Positions 43,493 to 51,522 of a stretch of DNA of 53,734 nucleotides are shown here, in pieces. The DNA lies in IMG/VR virus record IMGVR_UViG_3300048131_000244, positions 1 to 53,734 of that record; one strand, 5' to 3'. This stretch comes from a virus. Under the pieces are notes generated by a model. The model had not been told where the DNA came from. It was given only the letters and a program-made list of their open reading frames with translations, and did not search any database. A program made the translations under genes and the position numbers. The stretch's first letter is position 1, and every line of letters begins with the position of its first letter.

Positions 43493-44865
43493 CATTAACA
43501 TCGTTAAATCAATATGGTCACGATTTTCAAATAAAGGTTATATCTTCGTTGTTAACCCATAAAGGGTTTTTAACTAACATTCATGATATAATTTCTGAGG
43601 AATATTTTGAAAATCAAGCACATAGGTGGACTATAAAAGAGATACTTTCTTATTATGATAAGTATCATTCAACTCCAACCCTTGAGGTATTAAAAGTTGA
43701 ATTGCAAAAAGTAGAAAATGAGGTATTACAAATTGCAATTAAAGAACAACTTAAAGATGCTTATGTAGCTTCTGATGATGATTTAAAATACATTCAAGAA
43801 GAATTTACTAACTTTTGCAAAAACCAGCAATTAAAAAAGGCACTAATGACCTCTGTAGATTTACTTAAAGGGGGTGATTTTGATGGGATCCGATTTTTAA
43901 TTGATAATGCTATTAAAGCAGGTAACGATAAAAATGTAGGACATGAATATCATAAAGATATTGAAGGGCGTTATACAGTGGATAGACGTAAAACAATCCC
44001 AACCCCTTGGGATGATTTTAATGGTTTACTTCAAGGAGGATTAGGTAATGGTGATTTTGGGTTAATATTTGGAAATCCAGGTGGTGGTAAATCATGGTCA
44101 CTAGTAGCATTAGGTGGATTTGCTGTAAAGTTAGGTTATAACGTATTACACTACACACTTGAATTAGGTGAAGATTATGTAGCAAGACGATATGACGCTT
44201 TCTTTACTAAAATAGATGTAAGTAAAATACTTAATCATAAAGATGCAGTAGAAAAAGTAGTTCCAGAATTAGCAGGAAAGCTAATCGTTAAAGAATTTCC
44301 AACAGGTAAGGCAACAATCTCAACAGTTGAATCTCATATTGCAAAATGTACAGACCTAGGTACAAAACCTGATTTAGTTATCATTGATTATGTTGACCTT
44401 CTTTCATCAAGAAGAAAAAATAGGGAGCGTAAGGATGAAATTGATGATATTTATCAAAGCACCAAAGGCTTGGCTCGAGAATTAGACATCCCTATATGGT
44501 CAGTTTCTCAAGTTAATCGAGCGGGGGCACGCGATGAAATTATAGAAGGAGATAAAGCAGCAGGTTCTTATGATAAGATGATGATTGCTGACTTTGCCGC
44601 TTCTCTTTCTCGTAAAAAAGAAGATAAAGAACGAAACACTGGTAGATTTCATATTATGAAAAACCGTTATGGTAGAGATGGCCACACTTATTCAGTTTTA
44701 GCTGATACTTCAACTGGTCATTTTTCTGTTAAACCCTACCAGTCTGAAGAAAACTCTTTAGAAGCAACTATGGTATCAAATAATCGCTCAAATGAATTTG
44801 ATATTGATACCGATAAGCAAGCTAAAGGTAAGTTGTTAGAAAAGTTCCAATCACTCGATATTTAA
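43489..44865 (+). CDS. gp41: Replicative DNA helicase, gp41-like (DnaB type)
   Basis: This 458-residue hexameric helicase unwinds the fork 5'-3'. Walker A is GNPGGGKS (residues 195-202), Walker B is LVIIDYVDLLSS (Asp300), and the late NRYGRDG is the arginine-finger-region motif of DnaB proteins. The N-terminal 150 residues are the helical collar that contacts primase. T4 gp41 is 475. It stands between the 5' nuclease and ribonucleotide reductase genes. Confidence 0.92.
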   Translation: MTLTSLNQYGHDFQIKVISSLLTHKGFLTNIHDIISEEYFENQAHRWTIKEILSYYDKYHSTPTLEVLKVELQKVENEVLQIAIKEQLKDAYVASDDDLKYIQEEFTNFCKNQQLKKALMTSVDLLKGGDFDGIRFLIDNAIKAGNDKNVGHEYHKDIEGRYTVDRRKTIPTPWDDFNGLLQGGLGNGDFGLIFGNPGGGKSWSLVALGGFAVKLGYNVLHYTLELGEDYVARRYDAFFTKIDVSKILNHKDAVEKVVPELAGKLIVKEFPTGKATISTVESHIAKCTDLGTKPDLVIIDYVDLLSSRRKNRERKDEIDDIYQSTKGLARELDIPIWSVSQVNRAGARDEIIEGDKAAGSYDKMMIADFAASLSRKKEDKERNTGRFHIMKNRYGRDGHTYSVLADTSTGHFSVKPYQSEENSLEATMVSNNRSNEFDIDTDKQAKGKLLEKFQSLDI

Positions 44866-44883
44866 TAAAACAAATTTTAAAAA

Positions 44884-45870
44884 ATGGCTAAAAAATCTTT
44901 ATTACAAGAGCGTATTGTTTATAAACCATTCGAATATCAACAAGCATCTGATTATTGGTTAAAACAACAACAAGCACATTGGCTTCATACTGAAGTACCT
45001 ATGATGTCTGATGTTAACGATTGGAAACAAAATTTATCTGAATCCGAAAAAAATATTATTGGGTCTATTCTTAAAGGGTTTGCTCAAACAGAAACAGTAG
45101 TAAATGATTATTGGTCAACATTAGTAACTTCTTGGTTTAGGAAGCCTGAAGTAATTAAAATGGCTGTAACCTTTGGGGCATTTGAAACTATCCATGCTGA
45201 AGCCTATTCTTTATTAAATGAAGAATTAGGTTTAGATAACTTTAGTGAATTTTTAGAGGATGAAGCAACAATGGCAAAAATTGAAGCTTTAACCTCTGTA
45301 AGAGATTCCCACGATGGTACCCCTAACTGGCATGAGAGAGCTAAATCATTAGCTATTTTTTCAGCATTTACAGAAGGTGTAAACTTATTTAGTTCATTTG
45401 CTGTTTTACTATCATTTAAGTTAGATAACAAATTAAAAGGAGTAGGTCAGATTGTAGAATGGAGCATCAGAGATGAATCATTACATTCAGAAGCAGGTTG
45501 TTGGTTATTTAGGACATTAATGCAAGAACACCCTGAATTTAATACACCTGAATTAAAATCAGATATTGAAGAAGCAGCAAAATTATCTTTAAAATTAGAA
45601 TTAGATTTTATTGATAAGGTATATGAAATGGGGGATTTAAAAGGTTGCCCAAAATATGATTTAGTATCTTTTATTAAACATAGAGTAAATACTAAAATGG
45701 GTGATTTAGGATATGGTGCTATAGTAAATGGTATTGATCAAGAAGCAGTTAAAAGAATGAAATGGTTTGACAGCTTATCAGCTGGGAAACAACACACAGA
45801 TTTCTTTGCTAATAGAGTAACAAATTATAGTAAAGGTGTTCAAAATTGGGACGCAAACGATTTATTTTAA
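44884..45870 (+). CDS. nrdB: Ribonucleotide reductase small subunit, class Ia, NrdB
   Basis: This 328-residue subunit generates the tyrosyl radical. The di-iron ligands can be seen: Glu70 (QTETVV), Glu101 and His104 (FETIHAEAY), Glu164 (FTEGVN), Glu198 and His201 (RDESLHSE). The radical Tyr108 is in place, so it is class I with a normal cofactor. The C-terminus ends NWDANDLF, the peptide that docks on NrdA. It is shorter than T4 NrdB (388). Order is nrdB then nrdA, four bases apart. Confidence 0.93.
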   Translation: MAKKSLLQERIVYKPFEYQQASDYWLKQQQAHWLHTEVPMMSDVNDWKQNLSESEKNIIGSILKGFAQTETVVNDYWSTLVTSWFRKPEVIKMAVTFGAFETIHAEAYSLLNEELGLDNFSEFLEDEATMAKIEALTSVRDSHDGTPNWHERAKSLAIFSAFTEGVNLFSSFAVLLSFKLDNKLKGVGQIVEWSIRDESLHSEAGCWLFRTLMQEHPEFNTPELKSDIEEAAKLSLKLELDFIDKVYEMGDLKGCPKYDLVSFIKHRVNTKMGDLGYGAIVNGIDQEAVKRMKWFDSLSAGKQHTDFFANRVTNYSKGVQNWDANDLF

Positions 45871-45873
45871 AAT

Positions 45874-47589
45874 ATGGAAAATAACGCATTACAAGTAGAT
45901 TATAGTGAATGGGAAGCTGGAAAACAATTCCCGGCTTGGATGGATGAAATTTCTCTTGCTACTATTAGCAAGGGGTATCTTCTTCCTGGAGAAACTGTAA
46001 GAACAGCATATAAAAGAGTAGCAAATGCTTCAGCAACCCGACTTAAAAAACCAGAACTAGCTAGTAAATTCTTTAAAATCATGTGGAATGGGTGGTTAGG
46101 GTTAGCTTCTCCTGTTTTATCAAATATGGGTACTGATCGTGGTTTACCTATTTCATGTTTTGGTATAGATACACCTGATTCAATACGTGGGATCGGTTTA
46201 ACTAACGCAGAACTAATGAAACTCACCGCCTCCGGTGGTGGTGTAGGTATCTCGTTATCCCGCATTAGAGAACGTGGTACAGGTATTACAGGCAATGGTA
46301 AAAGTGAAGGTGTAGTACCATGGGCTAAGATATTTGATTCATCTATCATAGCAACAAACCAGGGTAATGTACGACGAGGTGCTGCATCTGTAAATCTAGA
46401 TATTGAACATGGTGATATAGAAGAATTTTTACAAATCCGCAGACCTAAAGGTGACCCTAACAGACAATGCCTTAATTTACACCAATGTGTAGTAGTAGGG
46501 GATAGCTTTATGCGTAAGCTAGAAAACCGTGACTCAGAAGCTATGGGTAAGTGGGCTACTGTACTAAAATCTAGAATGGAAACTGGAGAACCCTACATTA
46601 TGTACAAGGATAATGTAAATAAAGATAATCCTATTGCTTATAGATTAAATAATCTAGAGGTAAGTATGACTAACATATGTTCTGAAATTACATTATTTAC
46701 AGATGAAGAACATAGCTTTATATGTTGTTTATCATCTATGAATTTAGCAAAATATGATGAATGGAAAGACACAGATTCTGTTGAATTAGCTACTTGGTTC
46801 TTAGATGGTGTAATGCAAGAATTTATTGATAAATCTAATGGTAAGGAAAGTTTAAAAAGAACACATTCACATGCTAGAAAAGGTAGAGCTTTAGGTTTAG
46901 GAGTAATGGGTTGGCATTCATTTTTACAACAAAAACAATTACCATTTAATTCAGTAGCATCTACAGCTCATACCCATAACATATTTTCAGATATTAGATC
47001 AAAAGCTGAAAAAGCATCTATGGAATTAGCTCAAGAATATGGTGAACCATTATGGTGTAAAGGAACAGGTATGAGAAATACCCATTTACTTGCAGTTGCA
47101 CCAACAGTATCTAATTCTGTTATTTGTGGAGGTATTAGTGCTGGAATTGAACCATTACCCGCTAACATTTATACATTTAATGGTGCTAAAGGGACATTTA
47201 TTCGTAAAAATAAAGTACTCCAAGAAATTTTAGCTTCTAAAGGAGAAGATAAAGATAAATGGTGGGATCAGATGCTTCAAGAAGATGGTTCAGTCCAAGG
47301 TTTACCTGATAATATCCTAACCCCAGAAGAAAAAGAATTATTTTTGACTTTCCCAGAAATAAATCAATTAGAATTAGTAAGACAAGCTGCTATTAGACAG
47401 CGATATATTGACCAAACACAGTCGTTAAATTTAAGTTTTGACCCTAATGATTCACCTAAATGGATTAATCAAGTTCATTTAGAAAGTTGGAAATTAGGTA
47501 TTAAAACACTTTATTATTTGCGTACTGATTCCGTAATTAAAGGTGATCTAGGATCTAGAATGGCTGACTGCATCAGTTGTGATGGATAA
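45874..47589 (+). CDS. nrdA: Ribonucleotide reductase large subunit, NrdA (short form)
   Basis: This 571-residue subunit reduces ribonucleotides. Active-site Cys95 is in LPISCFG, the radical site is TNICSEI (Asn267, Cys269, Glu271), and CCLSSMNL gives the second redox Cys (284/285). Tyr547-Tyr548 carry the radical pathway. The C-terminus ends with CISC (566-569), the shuttle pair. There is no N-terminal ATP cone, and it is far shorter than T4 NrdA (754), so overall activity control by dATP is likely lost. A terminator follows. Confidence 0.93.
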   Translation: MENNALQVDYSEWEAGKQFPAWMDEISLATISKGYLLPGETVRTAYKRVANASATRLKKPELASKFFKIMWNGWLGLASPVLSNMGTDRGLPISCFGIDTPDSIRGIGLTNAELMKLTASGGGVGISLSRIRERGTGITGNGKSEGVVPWAKIFDSSIIATNQGNVRRGAASVNLDIEHGDIEEFLQIRRPKGDPNRQCLNLHQCVVVGDSFMRKLENRDSEAMGKWATVLKSRMETGEPYIMYKDNVNKDNPIAYRLNNLEVSMTNICSEITLFTDEEHSFICCLSSMNLAKYDEWKDTDSVELATWFLDGVMQEFIDKSNGKESLKRTHSHARKGRALGLGVMGWHSFLQQKQLPFNSVASTAHTHNIFSDIRSKAEKASMELAQEYGEPLWCKGTGMRNTHLLAVAPTVSNSVICGGISAGIEPLPANIYTFNGAKGTFIRKNKVLQEILASKGEDKDKWWDQMLQEDGSVQGLPDNILTPEEKELFLTFPEINQLELVRQAAIRQRYIDQTQSLNLSFDPNDSPKWINQVHLESWKLGIKTLYYLRTDSVIKGDLGSRMADCISCDG

Positions 47590-47612
47590 TAGATATTTTT
47601 GATTTTCTTTTT

Positions 47613-47638
47613 AAAGGGTGCGAAAGCACCCTTTTTTT
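47613..47638 (+). terminator. Intrinsic terminator after nrdA
   Basis: The stem AAAGGGTGC / GCACCCTTT with a GAAA tetraloop (47613-47634) runs into a T tract. It ends the replication and nucleotide operon. Confidence 0.93.
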
Positions 47639-47653
47639 ATTATATGTATTACC

Positions 47654-47667
47654 AACAACAACAAACA
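47654..47667 (+). repeat. AACAACAACAAACA shared leader element, copy 1
   Basis: The same 14 bases occur at 50583-50596, just before the second half of the envelope cassette. Both copies are in untranslated leaders. Confidence 0.45.
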
Positions 47668-47718
47668 GTTCTTCACAAATCGTTTTCCAAACGTTATTTA
47701 TTTAATGGTTTCTAATTG

Positions 47719-47736
47719 TTGCTAAATCGCAGTAAT
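47719..47736 (+). repeat. TTGNTAAATCGCAGTAAT element, copy 1
   Basis: TTGCTAAATCGCAGTAAT lies one base before the ATG at 47738. A near-identical copy (one difference in 18) is at 50502-50519. The two flank the first four genes of the envelope cassette. Regulatory or recombination roles are possible. Confidence 0.5.
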
Positions 47737-47737
47737 T

Positions 47738-48208
47738 ATGAAATGGATAGTAATAGTCCTAAGTTGCCTAATAGGGTTTCTTGCTATAGGTCAAGAAATT
47801 AATATAGGCAAGGTAGACAATAAAATAGTATTAGGTGATCTCGCAGGTAATCGAGATCTAGCATTCGGTGTAAAGAATGTACTAGAAGAAGTAGTTCAAG
47901 ACTATGGCTACTATCTTAATCCTAACTCTCCATTAGAACTTACTGTAGACATATTATACTTTGATGTAAAGAAAAGTAATATGCAATTAGCTGTATATAG
48001 TAAAAATATAGATGTTTACCAAATAGCAGCACAAGCAACATTATATAAGGATGGAAAAAAGAAAAAGCGTGTATCTGCTAGAGGTACTGCTAAATCTATA
48101 TCAACCTCTACCTTAGTAATAGACAAAGGTGGAAAGTTTTCACAAGCAAATGTTTCAACAGCTATAAAAAAATTATGTGAACAATTGATTGATAAATTAA
48201 AATTATGA
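47738..48208 (+). CDS. Exported protein of envelope cassette
   Basis: This 156-residue protein has a signal peptide (MKWIVIVLSCLIGFLAIGQ) with the cut before Gln19-Glu20. A lipoprotein reading at Cys10 is unlikely because the Cys is mid-core. The mature part alternates strands and helices (LELTVDILYFDVKKSNMQ, then AQATLYKDGKKKKRVSARG) and ends in a helix. The build recalls small periplasmic or outer-membrane assembly proteins such as YajG or CsgG accessory proteins. Its stop overlaps the next gene by four bases. It is the first gene after the nrdA terminator. Confidence 0.5.
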   Translation: MKWIVIVLSCLIGFLAIGQEINIGKVDNKIVLGDLAGNRDLAFGVKNVLEEVVQDYGYYLNPNSPLELTVDILYFDVKKSNMQLAVYSKNIDVYQIAAQATLYKDGKKKKRVSARGTAKSISTSTLVIDKGGKFSQANVSTAIKKLCEQLIDKLKL

Positions 48209-49860
48209 AAAAATTACTTTATATATTAACTTTATTACCTTTAATAGCATTAGGGCAATCCTCATCTAATGGAATTGATGTTAGTTTGGAATTTAGAGGT
48301 ACTACAGAGGGTGAAAATGACTTAGCTAAGGTACAAGTTAATGACACTATTATTTTAGGAGTAAACTTGAATGATTTATCTGCTTACGATATTACTTTTA
48401 TCCATGCTGATATAGAATATAATAAAAATGCTTATACCCTATTAGACCCCGTATGGAAGATTAATGGAGCTAATAATAACCACTTCTTTTTTACTGATAC
48501 TAAATGGTCTCCTAACCCAAACTATGATGAAAATGATTTATGGGGCCAATGGAGTGGAGGAGGAGGTTCCTATAATGCAGTTAATGGTTGGGATGTAGGT
48601 CATTTTACTACTCAAGATTTAAGCTCATTTAGTGGCGATTATATTGAATTACATTTTATTGTTAAAAATACAGATGTATCTAATTATACTAAAGCTATTA
48701 ATATTACAATGGCTAAAATAGATGACAATAATCAAAATTATACCCATCCTGTTGGTTCAGTTAGAGCCCACCCAACTCAACAAATTTCAAATGTACCATT
48801 AGAAGACTTTGATAACAACGTTTATATTAAAGCAGAATTTAATAGTAATATAGATGCTACTAAAGTAAAAGTAGATATTAGTAAAGGAGAAGAATTAGAA
48901 TATGTTGGGAGTATTACTTTAGATTCTAATGGGGAAGCTAATGTAACTAATTACTTAAATAGTTCAACAGAAGATTATTATTTAAATTTCGTTTGGGATG
49001 GAACAGAAGAAGAATGGCAACAACTCAAAGATGAAGCCTTAACTATTTCAGATGCTGTATTAATCTTAAAAGAAACTGGTGGGTTTGACCATGGTAATAT
49101 GGGTAATGCTTACGAACATGGTATCCAATACCTAGCCACAGATTTTGATGCAAATGGATCAATCAATAGTCAAGATTCATTTGATTTATTAGCTCATGTT
49201 TTAGATGTAGCAGATGTATTTGTAAAATATATTGAAGATAAATTCAACTCAGGTGTTGCAGTTGTTCCATCTGCAGACTATGACGCAATAACTCCTAATA
49301 GTTGGGCAGAAAATGGTTTACCTGATGTAGGAGATGGAATTATAACAGTAGATTTATCTAATGGTGATATAATTTTACCATATAAATCAGCAATGTGGGG
49401 AGATGCTAACTTATCCCATGGAATTATCCCTTCTTCAGGTACAACCTCTCAATCTATGGCAATGATGAGAGTAAGATCTTATGGTCAATCAATGTTAGTA
49501 GAATCCAAAATTGATGCTGCTTATATTACTGAAATAAAAGGTGATGAAGTACATGTTACATTAGAACTTTTATCAAATGACACCTCAGCTTTACAAATTA
49601 AATTAGATTATGATGATACTAGATTAACATTTGAAGAAGCTAAATTTGATACAGGTAACACAACTACTAATTTTGGCAAATCAGATAATGGAAGAGTAAA
49701 TATGGGTAGTATAAATAGAAATGGTGAAACTATTCCTATCAACTCAACCATAAAAGCAATCTTTAAAGGAAATGTTAGCTCAGCTGCGGGGTTAATTTCT
49801 ATAGTAAGTACAGATGCTGCAAGTATAGCAGGAACAAGACAAACTTTAAACCTACAATAA
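48205..49860 (+). CDS. Large exported protein with cohesin-like and dockerin-like domains
   Basis: This 551-residue protein has a signal peptide (MKKLLYILTLLPLIALGQ). Residues 22-170 form a beta-rich domain with cohesin-like character (DTIILGVNLNDLSAYDITF, then HADIEYN). At 313-324, DFDANGSINSQD is a calcium-binding loop of the dockerin/EF-hand type, followed by the matching helix; a half-repeat (LTISDAVLILKET) precedes it. The last 100 residues form a second cohesin-like domain (VHVTLELLSNDTSALQIKLD). Such domain pairs bind each other on bacterial surfaces. A phage copy suggests a displayed or self-assembling envelope protein. Confidence 0.6.
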   Translation: MKKLLYILTLLPLIALGQSSSNGIDVSLEFRGTTEGENDLAKVQVNDTIILGVNLNDLSAYDITFIHADIEYNKNAYTLLDPVWKINGANNNHFFFTDTKWSPNPNYDENDLWGQWSGGGGSYNAVNGWDVGHFTTQDLSSFSGDYIELHFIVKNTDVSNYTKAINITMAKIDDNNQNYTHPVGSVRAHPTQQISNVPLEDFDNNVYIKAEFNSNIDATKVKVDISKGEELEYVGSITLDSNGEANVTNYLNSSTEDYYLNFVWDGTEEEWQQLKDEALTISDAVLILKETGGFDHGNMGNAYEHGIQYLATDFDANGSINSQDSFDLLAHVLDVADVFVKYIEDKFNSGVAVVPSADYDAITPNSWAENGLPDVGDGIITVDLSNGDIILPYKSAMWGDANLSHGIIPSSGTTSQSMAMMRVRSYGQSMLVESKIDAAYITEIKGDEVHVTLELLSNDTSALQIKLDYDDTRLTFEEAKFDTGNTTTNFGKSDNGRVNMGSINRNGETIPINSTIKAIFKGNVSSAAGLISIVSTDAASIAGTRQTLNLQ

Positions 49861-49861
49861 A

Positions 49862-50224
49862 ATGAAAAAATTATTATATTCTTTATTAGTATTACTTTTA
49901 ATGGCTTGTGCTCAAGATGATCAATTTATAGAAACACTTCCTATTGAAAATAAATTAGAGATAGCAGGATTAGAAGGATTAAAGTTCCAAAATAGCCAAA
50001 TCACAGATGGTTCATTATTTAACCTTAAAACTGAAACCTCAGGAAGATATATTTTAGAGATTAGAAACCATTTTAATGAATTAACCTCTAAATCTGTATT
50101 GAATATTCAAGCGGGTGATAATATAAAAGAATTTTATACTAAATCACTCAAAGATGGAGATTATACCCTTATCATTAGTAAAGATGGAAAAGAATTGTAT
50201 AACGTAAAGCAAATCATACAATAA
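49862..50224 (+). CDS. Small lipoprotein of envelope cassette
   Basis: This 120-residue protein has a lipoprotein signal ending LLMAC (Cys16). The mature part is a single beta-rich domain (ILEIRNHFNELTSKSVLNIQ, then GDYTLIISKDGKELYNV), of the type seen in C-terminal sorting or Ig-like domains. It should sit on the outer membrane or the periplasmic face. It starts one base after the previous gene and is coupled to the next (TAATG). No family is recognised. Confidence 0.6.
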   Translation: MKKLLYSLLVLLLMACAQDDQFIETLPIENKLEIAGLEGLKFQNSQITDGSLFNLKTETSGRYILEIRNHFNELTSKSVLNIQAGDNIKEFYTKSLKDGDYTLIISKDGKELYNVKQIIQ

Positions 50225-50508
50225 TGGCAGATAAGAAAGGATTTTTTAGTGAGATCAAAAACCAAATCATAACTACTATAGGTGTAATTATTACAGCTGC
50301 TGGTGGATTAGTAGTAACTAATATGGAAGCATTATTTGGAATAGATGAAGAACCCCAACAAATAGAAACTGCTGCTGTAACAGCAGAATCTAAAATAGAT
50401 ACTTTAGTAATTGTTCAAAAAGAACAACCTAAAGTTATAGTGAAAAAAGTCGAAGTTAAACCTAAAAAAACAAAAACAGAAGAAAGAAAGGATAACTTTG
50501 ATTGGTAA
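50224..50508 (+). CDS. Membrane protein with charged tail
   Basis: This 94-residue protein has an amphipathic start (MADKKGFFSEIKNQI) and one membrane segment at about 13-33 (TIGVIITAAGGLVVTNM). A Lys-rich tail follows (VIVKKVEVKPKKTKTEERK). It may anchor the cassette to the inner membrane or act as a small holin-like protein. It is the last gene before a hairpin terminator. Family not recognised. Confidence 0.5.
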   Translation: MADKKGFFSEIKNQIITTIGVIITAAGGLVVTNMEALFGIDEEPQQIETAAVTAESKIDTLVIVQKEQPKVIVKKVEVKPKKTKTEERKDNFDW

Positions 50509-50519
50509 ATCGCAGTAAT
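50502..50519 (+). repeat. TTGNTAAATCGCAGTAAT element, copy 2
   Basis: TTGGTAAATCGCAGTAAT overlaps the stop codon of the preceding gene. With the copy at 47719 it brackets the four-gene block 47738-50508. AAATCGCAGTAATAAAA also matches 17 bases at 6999-7015. Confidence 0.5.
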
Positions 50520-50523
50520 AAAA

Positions 50524-50557
50524 AAGACTCCTTTGCTGTAACAAAGAAGTCTTAGTT
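50524..50557 (+). terminator. Hairpin terminator in the envelope cassette
   Basis: The stem AAGACT(C)CTTTG / CAAAG(A)AGTCTT with a CTGTAA loop (50524-50553) is followed by AGTTTT. One C-A mismatch interrupts it. It separates the two halves of the cassette. Confidence 0.7.
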
Positions 50558-50582
50558 TTAAAAGAATTCAACCGTAACTTTA

Positions 50583-50596
50583 AACAACAACAAACA
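50583..50596 (+). repeat. AACAACAACAAACA shared leader element, copy 2
   Basis: This ends two bases before the ATG at 50599. The same 14 bases are at 47654-47667. It may be a translation enhancer in an AT-rich leader that lacks a Shine-Dalgarno sequence. Confidence 0.45.
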
Positions 50597-50598
50597 TT

Positions 50599-50811
50599 AT
50601 GAAACTTATGAACCCTTTTATATTAATATATAACCAATGGATGGCTAAACCAAGCCACCTTGACAAAGCAGTTTCCCTTCTTTTTGGACTTTGGGCTGCT
50701 ACATTAATTACTTTAGCTGTTAGTGGAATTGCATTTCTCATTACCGATATGATAATGAATCCTTCTACAATAGACAACATATCTTGGGGCCTTATCGATA
50801 ACCTTGGTTAA
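50599..50811 (+). CDS. Small single-pass membrane protein
   Basis: This 70-residue protein has an N-terminal cytoplasmic or amphipathic part (MKLMNPFILIYNQWMAKPS) and one strong membrane segment (about 25-50, VSLLFGLWAATLITLAVSGI), ending outside the membrane with NPSTIDNISWGLI. It overlaps the CsgG-like gene by eight bases, so the two are coupled. It may be a holin-like or membrane-adaptor protein; nothing decides this. Confidence 0.55.
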   Translation: MKLMNPFILIYNQWMAKPSHLDKAVSLLFGLWAATLITLAVSGIAFLITDMIMNPSTIDNISWGLIDNLG

Positions 50812-51517
50812 AAAGCTAATAATTGCTTTATTAATTTGCAATTATACTTTTGCTCAAGTCATAGGTAAAACTAAAACTGAGGATTATCAAGCGGATTTTG
50901 AAAAAAGAGCCTCATTATATTCAATTCCAGAGTACTTTGGTGACCCAGTCCCTGTAGCTTTACTTAATGTCGGTATTACAGATGATATACTAACACAATA
51001 TCCTGAATTAGGAGATTATCGTGTTGGCTTAGGTTTAACAAACATAACTGTAGCGTTTCTAGACGAAACGTTTAGGTTTGAATTTGTTGAAACTAAAGAC
51101 GAGATCAAAGATAGAATGATCTTACAATTTAAAGCATCCCAAAAAGGATTTACAGCTAATCAAATAGAAGTTAGAGGAAAAATTACTCTAGCTAAGTATT
51201 TTTCTTATGTGGAAATTTATGATTTTTCTATATCAGAAGATGAAACTATAAATCTTAAAGATGGTGTTAAAAACACACTTGTAACCAGATTAGGATTACA
51301 AGTTAAAATGGTAGACGCAGAAACTGGACTTTATATGACAGGTTCAGGACTAGGTCAAGCAATAACCATTAGAGAAGTAACCTTACTTAACGATGAAAAC
51401 TTAACTGAAGTAGCATTTAATCAATCAAGTATTGGTATTGCAACTCGTAAAGCATTAGAGACTGCAGTCGCAAAAATCGTTAAAAGAATGATTAGAAAAC
51501 AAATTTTTGATCACTAA
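50804..51517 (+). CDS. CsgG-like outer-membrane secretion channel protein
   Basis: This 237-residue protein fits the CsgG family, whose members form the outer-membrane pore for curli export. A signal peptide (VKKLIIALLICNYTFAQ) is followed by strands and helices; the C-terminus has NQSSIGIATRKALETAVAKI, the CsgG-type terminal helix. A lipobox is not clear (Cys12 in LLIC lacks the small residue before it), so it may not be acylated like E. coli CsgG. The start appears to be TTG at 50804, overlapping the previous gene; no ATG fits the signal peptide. It is followed by the barrel gene six bases on. Confidence 0.6.
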   Translation: MVKKLIIALLICNYTFAQVIGKTKTEDYQADFEKRASLYSIPEYFGDPVPVALLNVGITDDILTQYPELGDYRVGLGLTNITVAFLDETFRFEFVETKDEIKDRMILQFKASQKGFTANQIEVRGKITLAKYFSYVEIYDFSISEDETINLKDGVKNTLVTRLGLQVKMVDAETGLYMTGSGLGQAITIREVTLLNDENLTEVAFNQSSIGIATRKALETAVAKIVKRMIRKQIFDH

Positions 51518-51522
51518 GGGTT

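Noticed and set aside
50224-50508. Small membrane protein as the holin
   Set aside because: It has one membrane segment and a Lys-rich tail and is not next to the endolysin; the two-segment protein at 53248 fits better.
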